This document shows positions 46,683 through 55,993 of a stretch of DNA of 64,000 nt, piece after piece (position 1 is the stretch's first letter; each line of letters opens with the position of its first letter). Source of the DNA: Coleophoma eucalyptorum (lineage: Eukaryota; Ascomycota; Leotiomycetes; Helotiales; Dermateaceae); NCBI GenBank assembly GCA_026120035.1, contig JALRME010000008.1, positions 868,001 to 932,000 of the forward strand, in the 5' to 3' direction. The translations under genes were made by a program, and so were the position numbers. A model generated the notes under the pieces. The model saw only the letters and a list, made by a program, of their open reading frames with translations. It had not been told where the DNA came from and ran no database searches.

Positions 46683-47612
46683 CTACATAAGTGCAGTCGC
46701 CTTAATACTCGCCGAAGCCGCCTGCGCGGCATCCTTCGCATCTAATGCCTGCCTCATTTCCGATTCTGGAGCTAGATTTCTCGTCCAAAGTTGAAACTGG
46801 ACGAAACCCTGCTGCAGCAACACCTCCACGCCCGGGACCGTTGACCAGGCTGGTGAGCCCCAACGTCTCGTCGCCATCATCAAAGACGTGAGCCGTGGCT
46901 TGTATGCCATGTCGATGCAGATTCCCTCCGGCTGCGAGAACAAAACCGGCGGGAAGTACTCGATGGTGGTTTTATCCGCTGGGATGGTACCGATAATGAC
47001 ATCGGGACCTTTATTGGTAGGTATGTCGGCAAGCTGGTCCAAGATTATGATTTCAAAGTAAGGCTTGAGGTCTCGCGCTATCTCTTCCGCTCTTGATTTT
47101 GTTCGGTTGAAGAGGTAAATTGTTTTGACACCAGACTTGTACAGTGCGTAAAGTGCTGCTCTTGAAGCACCTCCAGCACCAATAACCAATCCAGTGTCTA
47201 GTCCTTTAGAGCGGCTGCGACTTGAGTCTCGTATTATAGACGCGAGACCGGACCAGTCCGTATTATCCCCAAGGAGATAGCCACTCTTTGTCTCATCTCT
47301 GATCAGAGTATTCACTGCCCCAATAATCTTTGCATGCTCTGATATCTCAGAGCAGTACATCTTAATGGCCAATTTATGCGGCATGGTTACACTTGCTCCC
47401 CCAAAAGATGGTGACGTTATTAGATCTCTAAGCTCCTCCACTGTTTTCGTCTGGTGAATCTCGTATGTATGCGGGAGGTTGTAACGTGCAAACCCGGCAC
47501 CGTGGATTGTGGGAGACATGCTAAAGGAGATGCCCTGGCCGAATATCCAAAAGTTCCTCGGAGCGATGGCTTGAGGCTGCTCAGCCTGGGACTCGGTGCA
47601 TTCGATCGCCAT
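46683..47612 (-). CDS. Shikimate/quinate dehydrogenase family, SxSP type
   Basis: A single exon of 309 aa. It has the substrate-binding SFSMSP (Ser31 and Ser33), catalytic Lys80 in MPHK and Asp119 in GDNTDW, then a Rossmann GAGGASRAA cofactor loop followed by the NRT motif that favours NADP in this family. The C-terminus (PGVEVLLQQGFVQFQLWT) is standard. It interconverts quinate/dehydroquinate or shikimate/dehydroshikimate; the double-Ser motif resembles shikimate dehydrogenase. It is convergent with the activator and divergent from a second family member 463 bp away. Confidence 0.92.
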   Translation of the reverse strand: MAIECTESQAEQPQAIAPRNFWIFGQGISFSMSPTIHGAGFARYNLPHTYEIHQTKTVEELRDLITSPSFGGASVTMPHKLAIKMYCSEISEHAKIIGAVNTLIRDETKSGYLLGDNTDWSGLASIIRDSSRSRSKGLDTGLVIGAGGASRAALYALYKSGVKTIYLFNRTKSRAEEIARDLKPYFEIIILDQLADIPTNKGPDVIIGTIPADKTTIEYFPPVLFSQPEGICIDMAYKPRLTSLMMATRRWGSPAWSTVPGVEVLLQQGFVQFQLWTRNLAPESEMRQALDAKDAAQAASASIKATALM

Positions 47613-48075
47613 AATCGCTGTGTCTATGGTTCTTCTACAGATGGTTGCCGAACAGGCTTTTGTCGATTTTAATATCAGAGTAATGCGGTCGTTAAGTAAT
47701 TGATATCAGAAACTTGACAGCGTGGTACAATCTTATAGAGTGTATGGATGCTAAAGGTGATAACCAGAAGTCATTCCGATCATGGCGGCTACCGCCTGCA
47801 TTTGTTCCGTCCACCGGATACTGAAATGCAATACCCTTGGCAGCTTTAGCAGAGTTACATTGGAAAATCAAGGTCCAAGTCATCCGTCCTTTCCTCGGAA
47901 GAAGACTTTCCCTGGTGGTATCACGTGAATCCCGGACAACCCAACTCAGCGACTATAAACGACTTATGTTAACACAAGGAATACTGAGATTCTTGACTCC
48001 CATATCACTTCATTTCCTATCTAAATATCGATAGACCTAAAAGTATCCGAAAGAGAAATTCAAATCTTCATCATC
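47613..48075. promoter_or_regulatory. Divergent promoter region of the two dehydrogenase genes
   Basis: 463 bp between start codons, likely shared. It has a CACGTG at 47922-47927 but no full qa-1F-type palindrome that I can find. Confidence 0.5.
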
Positions 48076-48993
48076 ATGTCAGAACCGACAACGTCGTCTT
48101 CCAATGGAGAACTCTATCTTATTGGAGTTGGAGTTACACACTCGATTGCGCCGCCAATGCACAATGTTATTGCAAAAGGCCTCAATAAACCATGGACTTT
48201 CAGCCATCTTGAGTGCCCTACGATGCAAGACGTGCTGAACGCCATTCATAGCCCCACGTTCAAAGGCGGCGTCATCACCATGCCTTATAAACAGACCATA
48301 ATTCCTCACCTTTCTGGTCTCGACGAGCAATCAGAGCTGATTGGTGCGGTCAATAATGTCTATATCGCCCCAGATGGTCAACTGAGAGGAACAAATACTG
48401 ACTGGGAGGGAGTGAAAGGCTGTCTGCTGAGTGCGGAGGGTGCCGAGCGAGGCAGGGGAAAGCCCGCTCTGGTCATTGGCGCCGGTGGTGCCAGTCGAGC
48501 GGCGGTGTACGCTTTGAGTGCCGACTTGGGGTGCAACACCATCTATGTTATAAACCGGGACGAGGATGAAGTGAAAGCTCTGCTCGCCGATGCACAGAAA
48601 CACGGCAAAGGAAAACTAGAGCTGATCCACATAACCTCCGTGTCACAGGCAGAGCAAGTGGAAAGTCCCTTTTTCGTTGTTGGTACCGTGCCAGATTTTG
48701 AGCCCAGCACTGCGTCTGAGATCGAGATGCGGAAGATGCTGGAGGTTCTGCTTGATTCGAAGGAGCAAGGTGTGATACTGGATATGTGCTTCAAGCCAAG
48801 GAATACGAGGACTTTAAAGCTGGCAAAGAGCCTCGGTTGGGCATGCGTTCCTGGAACAGGCGTTATTGGCTATCAAATTGAAACCCAGTGGAGATTATGG
48901 ACAAGGGAGGATGTGTCGAATACAATTCCAAAGGACAAGGCGTGGGAGACTTTGAATAGGGCCGCAGAGGAGAGCAAGGCTATCAATTTTTAA
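48076..48993 (+). CDS. Shikimate/quinate dehydrogenase family, SxAP type
   Basis: A single exon of 305 aa. It retains catalytic Lys72 (MPYK) and Asp109 (GTNTDW) and the GAGGASRAAVYAL cofactor loop. The substrate-binding motif, however, is HSIAP, with Ala25 in place of the second Ser. The dinucleotide site is followed by INRDEDE, whose acidic residues may favour NAD, as used by catabolic quinate dehydrogenases. Compared with its neighbour it is divergent in sequence, so the pair probably has different substrates (quinate versus shikimate) rather than being a recent duplicate. Confidence 0.9.
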   Translation: MSEPTTSSSNGELYLIGVGVTHSIAPPMHNVIAKGLNKPWTFSHLECPTMQDVLNAIHSPTFKGGVITMPYKQTIIPHLSGLDEQSELIGAVNNVYIAPDGQLRGTNTDWEGVKGCLLSAEGAERGRGKPALVIGAGGASRAAVYALSADLGCNTIYVINRDEDEVKALLADAQKHGKGKLELIHITSVSQAEQVESPFFVVGTVPDFEPSTASEIEMRKMLEVLLDSKEQGVILDMCFKPRNTRTLKLAKSLGWACVPGTGVIGYQIETQWRLWTREDVSNTIPKDKAWETLNRAAEESKAINF

Positions 48994-49687
48994 ACCACAA
49001 CAAATGTAAAACCATGATAAAGATTCTATCTCAATTATGAATGTAAGAGTCTCACATAACTAACCCATTCGTTTCCAATCTAAAGCATATACTCTCTGAT
49101 AGTGAAAAGGCGTTTCTCTGATAATTCATCTCTCGCATCTAGCAGCTGCTAGGATTCATCGGTGGATAACAGAATGTCGAGCCACATTAAGGTCAGAACC
49201 AGTTGTTGGAGTTCAAACTGTAACCAAGAAGCATGGCAAGGTCCAGAAGACAGGCCATATCCGGAGAAATAAGTCAGGAGGATTCATTCTCCGGGTCACA
49301 TGAGCACCTTGAGAAGCATATCATGACCAAGGCGTTCAGTGAGAGGATATCATACAATGGCATGAGAGGTTATTAGGCGATAACACGCTTCTTAGGCAGT
49401 GAATGTGCAGTGATATGAGGGGTTCTCATGGCATAGAGGGCTCTGAGGAAACATATCCCATTTTCCTCCGGGAATTGCTATCCGGACTCGCTTGCGAATA
49501 CCCGAGGGGCTGGCTTTCTCTGCATAGGGCGAGGTGAAAGTCAACAGCCAGCATATGGAAAATGCACCTATGAAGATATATCACTACCTGCTTCAGTAAT
49601 AGCAATTGTACTTTGTTTCACATAGGGATAAATAATAAACTTCTTACTGGACAATTTCATGTTTCAAGGCTCCAATGTTTTCAGGTT
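48994..49687. other. Intergenic region between convergent genes
   Basis: No ORF or RNA gene found. It holds the 3' ends of the dehydrogenase and the dehydratase. Confidence 0.4.
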
Positions 49688-50707
49688 TCAAGCGTCCCAA
49701 TTCATAACTTTCACCAGTTTCGTCCACGATTCCATCCCTCTCCGTGCATGGTCATCTGGGCATGTTGGGCTTGGATCCATCATTGTCCTCGAAAACAACT
49801 CTAGGGAAATCCAGCCTTGGTAACCCAACCCTGCATGCTCAGTAATAGCCTTAAGAACATCTAAGATAGGAAGATATCCGCCTTCCTCAAAAGCAAACAA
49901 CCTCGCATTTCTCGACCAACTCATTCTCGCTGGTTGTCCGTCCGCGTGAAACGCATGTCCCTCTACCAGCGGGTTTCTCATCCTTTCCGCATCCACAACT
50001 TGCACATAGAAGACCTTCGTTATATCAACGGTTTTCTTCAGCTTCTCCATACTCCTCTTCAAGGCCGCATCAGCGTCCTCATTTGTAATCTTGCCATCTG
50101 CACTAGCAGGATCTGCCCACTCCCGTCCGGCAATGTTGAAAGTATCCAAGCACATGCCAACATTCGGTCGGTCCACAGCAGCGACAACACTCCATGCACC
50201 CTCCCAGGTATCGAATACAGTTCCCCAGCATAGATTTTCGTATGCAAAGCGAATAACGGGCTCCTCTTTCAAACCCAGGTCCGCAACCTCAACCATATCT
50301 TTAACAATAATGTCAAAGTCCTTCGTCACACCTTCCGTCAAAAAATTCGTGGGTATTTGGATGATATCTGTATGCAGCGCTTTTGCGATTCGGAACCAGA
50401 GCTTGAGTTTCGTGATGCGCTTCTCGTGCTCCTGGCGGTCGATCAATCCCTCGTAGTGCAAAAACGGCTGCAGTCCAATAATCTCCAGTTTTCTCTCATC
50501 GCACATTTGCCGTACGGCTTTCGCTGCATTGACAAGATTCTCGTCTGTCACGTCGCCAAAAAGTAGCTTCGTATGGTACTCCAAGTCTTCATAGAAGATT
50601 TCAACGCCTTGGAAACCTTGCTTGGCGGCTTGGTCGAGCTTGGGGGTGAGCTCATGCAACCAGGCTCGCCCGAGAGACATGCTAGCTATACTGGGTTTGT
50701 AGGCCAT
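49688..50707 (-). CDS. qutC: 3-dehydroshikimate dehydratase
   Basis: A single exon of 339 aa. It converts 3-dehydroshikimate to protocatechuate. It is a xylose-isomerase-like TIM barrel with the four metal ligands expected of the family: Glu157 (AYENLCWG), Asp188 (MCLDTFNI), Gln236 (YVQVVDAE) and Glu303 (WISLELFS). GRAWLHELTPKLDQAA and GVEIFYEDLEY at the N-terminus, and SRTMMDPSP near the C-terminus, are also typical of the fungal QutC/QA-4 enzymes. The length is normal. It is the committing step from hydroaromatic to aromatic catabolism and fits the regulatory pair upstream. Confidence 0.95.
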   Translation of the reverse strand: MAYKPSIASMSLGRAWLHELTPKLDQAAKQGFQGVEIFYEDLEYHTKLLFGDVTDENLVNAAKAVRQMCDERKLEIIGLQPFLHYEGLIDRQEHEKRITKLKLWFRIAKALHTDIIQIPTNFLTEGVTKDFDIIVKDMVEVADLGLKEEPVIRFAYENLCWGTVFDTWEGAWSVVAAVDRPNVGMCLDTFNIAGREWADPASADGKITNEDADAALKRSMEKLKKTVDITKVFYVQVVDAERMRNPLVEGHAFHADGQPARMSWSRNARLFAFEEGGYLPILDVLKAITEHAGLGYQGWISLELFSRTMMDPSPTCPDDHARRGMESWTKLVKVMNWDA

Positions 50708-51350
50708 TGTTAGGTATTTGGATGATATTTTGGCAGTTCAATTGATATATGGAAAAGATATAAACAATAATGGTAACTTGTATGCACGTGAGAGCAGTTA
50801 ACTCATACCAAAGGCGGGGAAAGGTTGGCACATAAAGGGATCGCTTGTTCCGGAACGCGTTTAAGCGAGTTCTAACCAAAGGCCTCCCTCCCGGCTTTGA
50901 ATTTCTCCTGGGTGAGTTTCAGTTGTCCGCCACCTAAGGTCTCTTGACTTTATCGGCTTTGTATTCCCCTCTTTGTAATAGTAGTAAGCAGTGGATTTGA
51001 TCGTTCGACCTCGACAGCTTTACCAATCACTCTAAAGCCTGCAAATTGACAAGGCAAGGTGTAGTTATACTAAGTGACCGCTCGACTCCTTTGCATTCAA
51101 CCTAATCTCTATCTGCTACTACAGCGATATACGTTGAACTCCGTCTGGCATTATACTAGATCATTATCTTGTACATATCGGATGTGTGGTTGCTATTGTG
51201 ATGGCCCATGCCTACCACATATGTTGCCAATTGTAGTAGGTATATATTATCATTCTGGGCAGCATCGTCTTGATACTAGCTACTGCTGGAAAAGATATCA
51301 TTTGTATTCTCAATTTTAGGTCAGGTTGAATCGATTATAATATTTACACT
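50708..51350. promoter_or_regulatory. Upstream region of the dehydroshikimate dehydratase gene
   Basis: Contains the dehydratase promoter, with CACGTG at 50785-50790 about 80 bp from the start codon. It also contains the 3' flank of the SnoaL-like gene. No full qa-1F-type site is seen. Confidence 0.45.
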
Positions 51351-52088
51351 TTAAATATCGATAGTCTTCCCCTCAACCCAGTCCTTTGCCTGCCAGTACA
51401 GCAGATCATGCTTCTTCCCATTTACATTATCCCCTTCTCTACGGTGTCCCGGTAAGTCCAGAAGTACACTAACACCCATTGTCTCTTCTTGACAATATCC
51501 CAGGTATCGGTAGCCACTGGGGAACTTTGCCAACTTTGCTTCGTCTAGTTTAGGTACTTTTTGCGGGTTGACCGGAATCAATTTGTCCTTCTCATACCAG
51601 TGACGAGCAAAACGCGCGCGCCACTCACCAGCGAATTCTGAATCTGCCGGCTCCTTCTGCCAGAAGAAAATAAAGCGACAGTCCGACTCTGCGTCCGCTT
51701 CACAAACGCCGCCCGCTCCGTCGTACGGTAATTCAAACCGCTGTGTAATGGTGGCTTTCATCTTGGTGACGGCTCGCGTCGCCTCTGGGTTGATATCGGT
51801 GGTCGAGCCGTGAATGCGGTGCATGATGAAGGCGCCTTTGTCCATGCCAGCCTTGGACCCTTCGATGAATTTCAAATAGTGCGTGCGTCCTGTCCAGGTG
51901 GTGTAGATGTAGGCGTCGGGATGGAAGAGAGATAACAGGTTCTCCCACTCGCAAGCGTCGCGGTAGCAAGGCCATCCTTCGGCAAGCTCGCGAAGCTTGT
52001 AGCGCTCAAGAGCAAGATGGTCGGGTCCGTTGTTTCTGATAGCATTCTGAGGATGCGATCCTTCTGGGAGCGAATGGAGATCAGGCAT
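51351..52088 (-). CDS. SnoaL-like (NTF2-fold) protein
   Basis: A single exon of 245 aa from the ATG at 52088. The frame is open further upstream, but that part is not protein-like. The N-terminal half matches the SnoaL_4-type alpha+beta cone found in fungal small-molecule enzymes: an [34 protein letters not shown] helix-strand, then [19 protein letters not shown] and [13 protein letters not shown]. Late residues ([14 protein letters not shown]) are typical of the fungal group. Members act as hydroxylases, isomerases, dehydratases or have no known activity, so a specific reaction cannot be given. Its place between the dehydratase and an FAH-family gene suggests handling of an aromatic or ring-opened intermediate. 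Confidence 0.8.
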   Translation of the reverse strand: MPDLHSLPEGSHPQNAIRNNGPDHLALERYKLRELAEGWPCYRDACEWENLLSLFHPDAYIYTTWTGRTHYLKFIEGSKAGMDKGAFIMHRIHGSTTDINPEATRAVTKMKATITQRFELPYDGAGGVCEADAESDCRFIFFWQKEPADSEFAGEWRARFARHWYEKDKLIPVNPQKVPKLDEAKLAKFPSGYRYLGYCQEETMGVSVLLDLPGHRREGDNVNGKKHDLLYWQAKDWVEGKTIDI

Positions 52089-52905
52089 TTTGGTGAACTT
52101 TGTGGAGATGCGATGTTGCGAATGGATTATACAACACGGTCGGTTCTGTAATTGTGAGTTTGAATGTTGGCATCTAGGAATTCTTTCAGACCTCAGAGAG
52201 TATATTTCAGCGAGGAAGAACAAATATACCCAACAGTTGATAATATCTTGCCCCAGTCAACTATCGGACAACATATATGAGCCCCGGACATGTCATTACT
52301 AAGAAGCTTCTCCCGCGATATCACATGTGTAAACGCTTAGCCGACTTATGCATTCCCAGAATATCCTGCCAGCTGGATTTTTGATGTTTCGGGCCTCCAC
52401 GTCAGGGTAAAATCATAGGCTAAACGCATACCCGACCACGATCGTCCTTCTAGCCACCCAGAACAGCCAGACCCGGTTAGCCGAACTGGTGACATTGCAC
52501 GTTTGTAAGGTGGGAATATTGTTGCCGACAAATCCAGATGTAATCTTACCAATAACCAGTTCAAATAGAAATGTGTTTTAGGAAGTTTTGGTATAATGGG
52601 CGATGTCAATGCCCTCCAAGCAGGACAAAGCACGAGTAACTATATCAGGTGACTCGCTGTTTATGGCAAAACCGAAGACAGTCTAATTGACAGGATTTGA
52701 ACATGTTAACAGAATATAAATTCCTCACATTCAATCCTATATATATTAATTCAATGAATCTTTGATTGTAACAAGCCAATTCAAAATACTTAAGATATTA
52801 CAAACCTATATTCACGCTTGACTTGAACAGGCAGCGGATATAAATGAGAGACAACCGTAAACACCCCCCCCCCCAAACAAAAACTGCCAAGTCTACTTTA
52901 TTCTT
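52089..52905. other. Intergenic region with a C-homopolymer
   Basis: Promoter of the SnoaL-like gene and 3' flank of the FAH-family gene. A run of about 11 C near 52863 is a likely length-variable site. No gene seen. Confidence 0.5.
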
Positions 52906-54475
52906 TTAATCCACACTGGTGACAGTAGGTAAAACCACACCCCTACATTGCCCAAACCCAAACCATTTCCCAGTCTTCTTGCTACAGCACCATCCCTCCA
53001 TGACAACCTCATCTCCATCTATCAAGTATGTAGAACTGATATCCTTGAGGTGCGCCAGAGTGTTTCTCTGGAGTTTCCTCTCAATTAAACAGCCAAGACC
53101 GATCTTTTCGCCTTTTTCATCAACTCGCTTGAATTATATTTAGCATTTCGCTCCTCTCGGAATTCAGGAATTATACTCACGTCGCTTGAGATTGTCCCCG
53201 TTCCGAAGACATCACCTGTGGTAAGGCCCTCGCCGGCGCTTGCTAGATGCGTGATCATTTGTCGAGGTGTCCAGTGGAGTTCTTGGAGATTACTCTGCCC
53301 AAGGACATGAGTTTCGCCTTTGCCTACAGCAGACAAATAAAAGGTCATTCTTAGTCTTGGCAAGCACAGCATGGAAGAGACCGAGGAAACGAAAAACGCG
53401 CATCTAAAAAACAGTGACTCACGGACAACCTTGACCTCAACATTTACGTCCCACGTCGCTTTCTCATCCCCCCCTTTCCATTCAAGATGATTCAATGGGC
53501 TTGGCGATTGCACCGTTGCCCGAGGACAATGCACTGCCTCCAATGCATCGAGAGTCACAATCCACGGGGATATAGACGTTCCCGAGCCTTTAGAGTGGAA
53601 AGGTCCCAGAGGAGGCATTTCAAAGGCCTGGATATCTCTCGAAGACCAATCATTCAAAAGGACAAAACCAAAGATATGAGAAGAAGAGTCAGCGATTGAC
53701 ACGCGTTTCCCGCGAGGAACCGGCTTGGAGATAAATACTCCCATTTCGAGTTCGAAATCGAGTTGTGTGGTTGGAGCGAAATGAGGAGGTGACTCGGGGG
53801 AGGGCTTGATGACGCCGTATGGTCTAATGATAGGCGTGCCGGAGACGACTAGGCTAGATGTGCGGCCATTGTAGACGGAAGGGAGTGAGAACCAATTTTG
53901 GCTGATTTCCTTGACGTTGAAGACTTCCGTACACTAAGGGCAGTTAGATTATGCCGGTTGAGATAAGGAGAGCGACTTATGTACATTTCTGGTGTGTTCG
54001 AGGGAGCAATAGAAGTCCGAGAAGTTAGATGTCTGCATAGGAAAATAGTTTTGGATGCTTGTGAGAGGTATAAAAGCGTCTGGAAAAGGTTCATAGTTTA
54101 TTTTATTGGAGAGAAAAGCTATCAGCGTTTCTCGAACTTGGAGTCGGCTACTGCTTGGGAGAGCAGCAAATGCATTTAAGCTAGTCTGAATATTATGAAT
54201 TAGTTAATAAATTAAGGCGGGAAATGAGGGCGGTATACCTTTGAGAATATTTCCGATTCCAATCCGGGAACACTCTGGAAGAGGCCTCCTTTCTCAAGAA
54301 TCTCAAGGTCCACTGCATTTTCTTCAAAGGCAGTTGCACATCTCGGTATGGGATTTGCTTTCGTTGAGATGATCCCATAGGGAATATTCTCTATAGTAAA
54401 GGGTGAGCCTTTTGCAGAAGATGCTTGTCCATACTGTGCTGGGCTTTCGCCCTTGTAACTTTCACTGATGAGCAT
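52906..54475 (-). CDS. Fumarylacetoacetase-family hydrolase
   Basis: Five exons: 54475-54239, 54185-53985, 53933-53423, 53323-53181, 53103-52906; 429 aa, the length of full fumarylacetoacetase. The N-terminal domain is present (FTIENIPYGIIS and DFYCSLEHTRN). The catalytic domain has LPSVYNGRTSSLVVSGTPI, QLDFELEMGVFI with acidic metal ligands, FVLLNDWSSRDIQAFEMPPLGPFHSKG, and GLTTGDVFGTGTISSD, then DGDEVVMEGWC. The enzyme family cleaves C-C bonds of fumarylacetoacetate or related diketo acids. The housekeeping tyrosine-pathway copy would normally sit near homogentisate dioxygenase, absent here, so this is probably a cluster-specific paralogue. All joins are in phase; the last acceptor is the least certain. 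Confidence 0.88.
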
Positions 54476-55032
54476 GTTCGGCAAGATATTGGTGCTGCTG
54501 CTATTAGACTACAGATGTGCCTGACGGAATTATAAGGACGAGGATCTTGAAGATGGGGATTAAAATCTTGCAGTAGAGAAGAATTAAATCCCAAATCTCT
54601 ATGCTTTCGAGACTACATATGGTAAATCATTGCTTTTTGGTAGTCCACCATTTGCATACCCCCGCTGATCGTTCAGGGATTCGTCCGATCACGTGGAAAT
54701 ATGGCGTCTGCTGATGCCCCTCTTGGCTTCCCTGCGGCATTGTTAATACAAGGATTAATGCCGTAGAATAGGTCGAATAGTAACGAGTAGAATCACCGAT
54801 GGATCGCATCAGATTGCCGTCTGCAGCATGCAGCAAAAGAGGGGTTTGATGCCCGCGCACGTGACCGGAAGACCAGTCATGGATTCCTCCCATAAATTCA
54901 GGAACCCCAATATAGGTGAAGAGACGTACGCTGTTTGAACAAATTCTTGGTTTTGTAAGAGATATCTTCGAAGTTTACGCCGAGCCTGGTTATTTTAACT
55001 ATAATAGCGGTTCCGTCATCAAGACTCGCATC
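54476..55032. promoter_or_regulatory. Divergent promoter region, FAH-family gene / cupin
   Basis: 557 bp between starts. It contains two CACGTG hexamers (54690-54695 and 54858-54863). These could be shared sites, but the hexamer is common. Confidence 0.45.
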
Positions 55033-55599
55033 ATGTCTTATCTTACACAGAAGCAACTCGCAGATCTTCCTCACCCTCGACGCCTCATCACAACTCACAA
55101 TGCAGAAGGCAAAGCTATAGTACACTCAGCAGAGGACTATGCATGGGAGAACCTACATGAAGACCAAATGGGATTTTGCGTTGTGTACTCTACATCGTCG
55201 TCGCCGCCAGAGCTTTCGAATGAGGCTGACATTGCCGCCCATGAAAAACTCATAGAGAGAAACGTTGGCCTGGTAAACCCTAACGGAAGCATCATCCGCT
55301 GTGTGGACTTTGCTCCCGGATATGCTTGTGGAATGCACCGTACCCAGAGCTTGGACTTTGGTATTTTGATTGAGGGCACCCTGGACATGGTGTTGGACTC
55401 AGGCGAGGTGCAGAGCATGAAGAGGGGAGATGTTGCGGTGCAGCGAGCGACACAACACCAGTGGGTGAACACTTCAAAAACGGAATGGGCTAGAATGATG
55501 TTTGTTCTTCAAGACTGCAAACCTCTTCAAGTTGGAGACAAGACATTAGGCGAGGATCTGGGGGAGAACTTGGCCTTTGTGCGCCCAAGTGGCAATTAG
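55033..55599 (+). CDS. Small single-domain cupin protein
   Basis: A single exon of 188 aa from the ATG at 55033. The cupin core is MHRTQSLDFGILIEGTLDMVLDSGE (first motif, with His and Glu) followed by MKRGDVAVQRATQHQWVN (second motif, with His). Both metal-binding motifs are intact enough to bind a metal ion. Small fungal cupins of this group are poorly characterised; some are dioxygenases, isomerases or decarboxylases. It is divergent from the FAH-family gene, and an oxygenase delivering a ring-opened product to that hydrolase is a testable idea. It is much shorter than gentisate or homogentisate dioxygenase, so I do not assign either activity. Confidence 0.85.
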   Translation: MSYLTQKQLADLPHPRRLITTHNAEGKAIVHSAEDYAWENLHEDQMGFCVVYSTSSSPPELSNEADIAAHEKLIERNVGLVNPNGSIIRCVDFAPGYACGMHRTQSLDFGILIEGTLDMVLDSGEVQSMKRGDVAVQRATQHQWVNTSKTEWARMMFVLQDCKPLQVGDKTLGEDLGENLAFVRPSGN

Positions 55600-55993
55600 G
55601 TATGAACGGCGTGGGAACTCAGAAGCAGGAAATATGACAACAACTAAATGCAATGAGTTACACAAAATAAGGCTATTCCTAGAAGCGACCTGATCCGGAT
55701 TACCATAATATGTAACATGGAAAGTGATTGATATGACCAATAAATCTACACTCGGTACGTCGGCGTTCGCTAATGTGATGTATTAAGCTGGATCCAACTC
55801 ATCTGTTGGTCTAATACGCGGGACTTAGTATGCATCAACTCAGCAACTGAATTGATCATAAAACCCCGCTTTCTGGGCTTGAATATGGATTCCTCGGATC
55901 TTCTTTCTTAATACTATAATACCACAACCTTTACTTCGTAACGGCTGACTCGGCCATACGCATTATCCATGGACATAAAATCTGAGGGTCTCC
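55600..55993. other. Intergenic region
   Basis: 3' flank of the cupin and promoter of the next regulator. Nothing else seen. Confidence 0.4.

Noticed and set aside
52862..52874. C-homopolymer as a possible regulatory element
   Set aside because: Most likely a simple slippage tract; nothing around it suggests function.
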